Source of the DNA: Thermoleophilia bacterium
GTDB lineage: Bacteria; Actinomycetota; Thermoleophilia; RBG-16-64-13
Direction: 5' to 3'
Assembly (NCBI GenBank): GCA_016929985.1
Contig: JAFGIH010000489.1
Location: 1 to 5,399, forward strand
DNA length: 5,399 nucleotides
Of this stretch, positions 5,279-5,399 are shown piece by piece. Each line of letters begins with the position of its first letter. Position 1 is the stretch's first letter. The translations under genes and the position numbers were made by a program. The notes below the pieces were generated by a model, which saw only the letters and a program-made list of their open reading frames with translations, ran no database searches and was not told where the DNA came from.

Positions 5279-5325
5279 GTGTCAGGCGTCCAGGACACAT
5301 ATACCCACATGGCGCCCGCGGCCAA
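5279..5325 (-). promoter_or_regulatory. Probable promoter of the GYD gene with an overlapping inverted repeat
   Basis: On the minus strand TTGGCC (5325-5320), a 16-base spacer, then TATATG (5303-5298) form a moderate promoter; the -10 matches four to five positions and the -35 only the TTG. Predicted start is about 5291, giving a leader of roughly 55 bases. GTGTC (5279-5283) and GACAC (5294-5298) form a 5-bp inverted repeat across the start point, possibly an operator. Confidence 0.4.
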
Positions 5326-5353
5326 CACAGTCGCGGACTACGGAGTCAGCCGC

Positions 5354-5382
5354 TCCCCTCGGGGATGCGTCTCGCCAGACGC
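5354..5382. terminator. Two tandem hairpins at the right edge, possible terminator
   Basis: TCCCC (5354-5358) pairs with GGGGA (5361-5365), and GCGTCT (5367-5372) pairs with AGACGC (5377-5382) around a 4-base loop. Neither is followed by a T-run. They could end a minus-strand gene that lies beyond the window. The remainder of 5236-5399 holds no supported gene. Confidence 0.3.
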
Positions 5383-5399
5383 CCTGCGGAAGAAGAGGG

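Noticed and set aside
5309..5399. Plus-strand ATG open to the right edge (about 30 codons)
   Set aside because: The nearest AGGA is about 13 bases upstream, it overlaps the GYD promoter, and the peptide has no recognisable character; too short to support.

Overview
The window is high-GC bacterial DNA with a GC-rich third codon position, strong Shine-Dalgarno sites, and lipoproteins whose mature ends are long Thr/Ala/Pro/Ser-rich linkers. This suggests a Gram-positive, actinobacterial-type organism (Actinomycetota). I cannot place it below phylum. No mobile element, tRNA, rRNA or CRISPR array is visible.

Layout, left to right: a truncated two-domain lipoprotein of unknown function on the minus strand (917 to the left edge); a divergent 158-residue membrane protein with about five helices (1110-1586, plus strand); a 496-residue CotH-kinase-like lipoprotein (1651-3141, minus), which meets the membrane gene convergently; a two-gene minus-strand operon of small cytosolic proteins, DUF3303-like (3652-3924) followed by DUF4242-like (3328-3612). 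A convincing promoter (TTGACC-16-TATACT) lies about 130 bases ahead of the operon and a large compound hairpin follows its last stop codon. Next come a DUF2202 ferritin-like lipoprotein (4225-4908, plus) and a GYD-domain protein (4909-5235, minus). The last two are convergent and their stop codons touch in the palindrome TGATCA.

How the parts may work together: three genes encode envelope-anchored lipoproteins (unknown, CotH-like kinase, DUF2202 diiron-type four-helix protein) and one an integral membrane protein. The other three encode proteins of about 90-108 residues from families that (from family knowledge) have small ferredoxin-like alpha+beta folds and usually form dimers. The genes are mostly separate transcription units in alternating orientation, so a single pathway is not proven. 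The main observations for follow-up are the hairpin at 3254-3327, the structured leader of the DUF3303 operon, the CotH kinase without its usual spore-coat context, and the clustering of these families.
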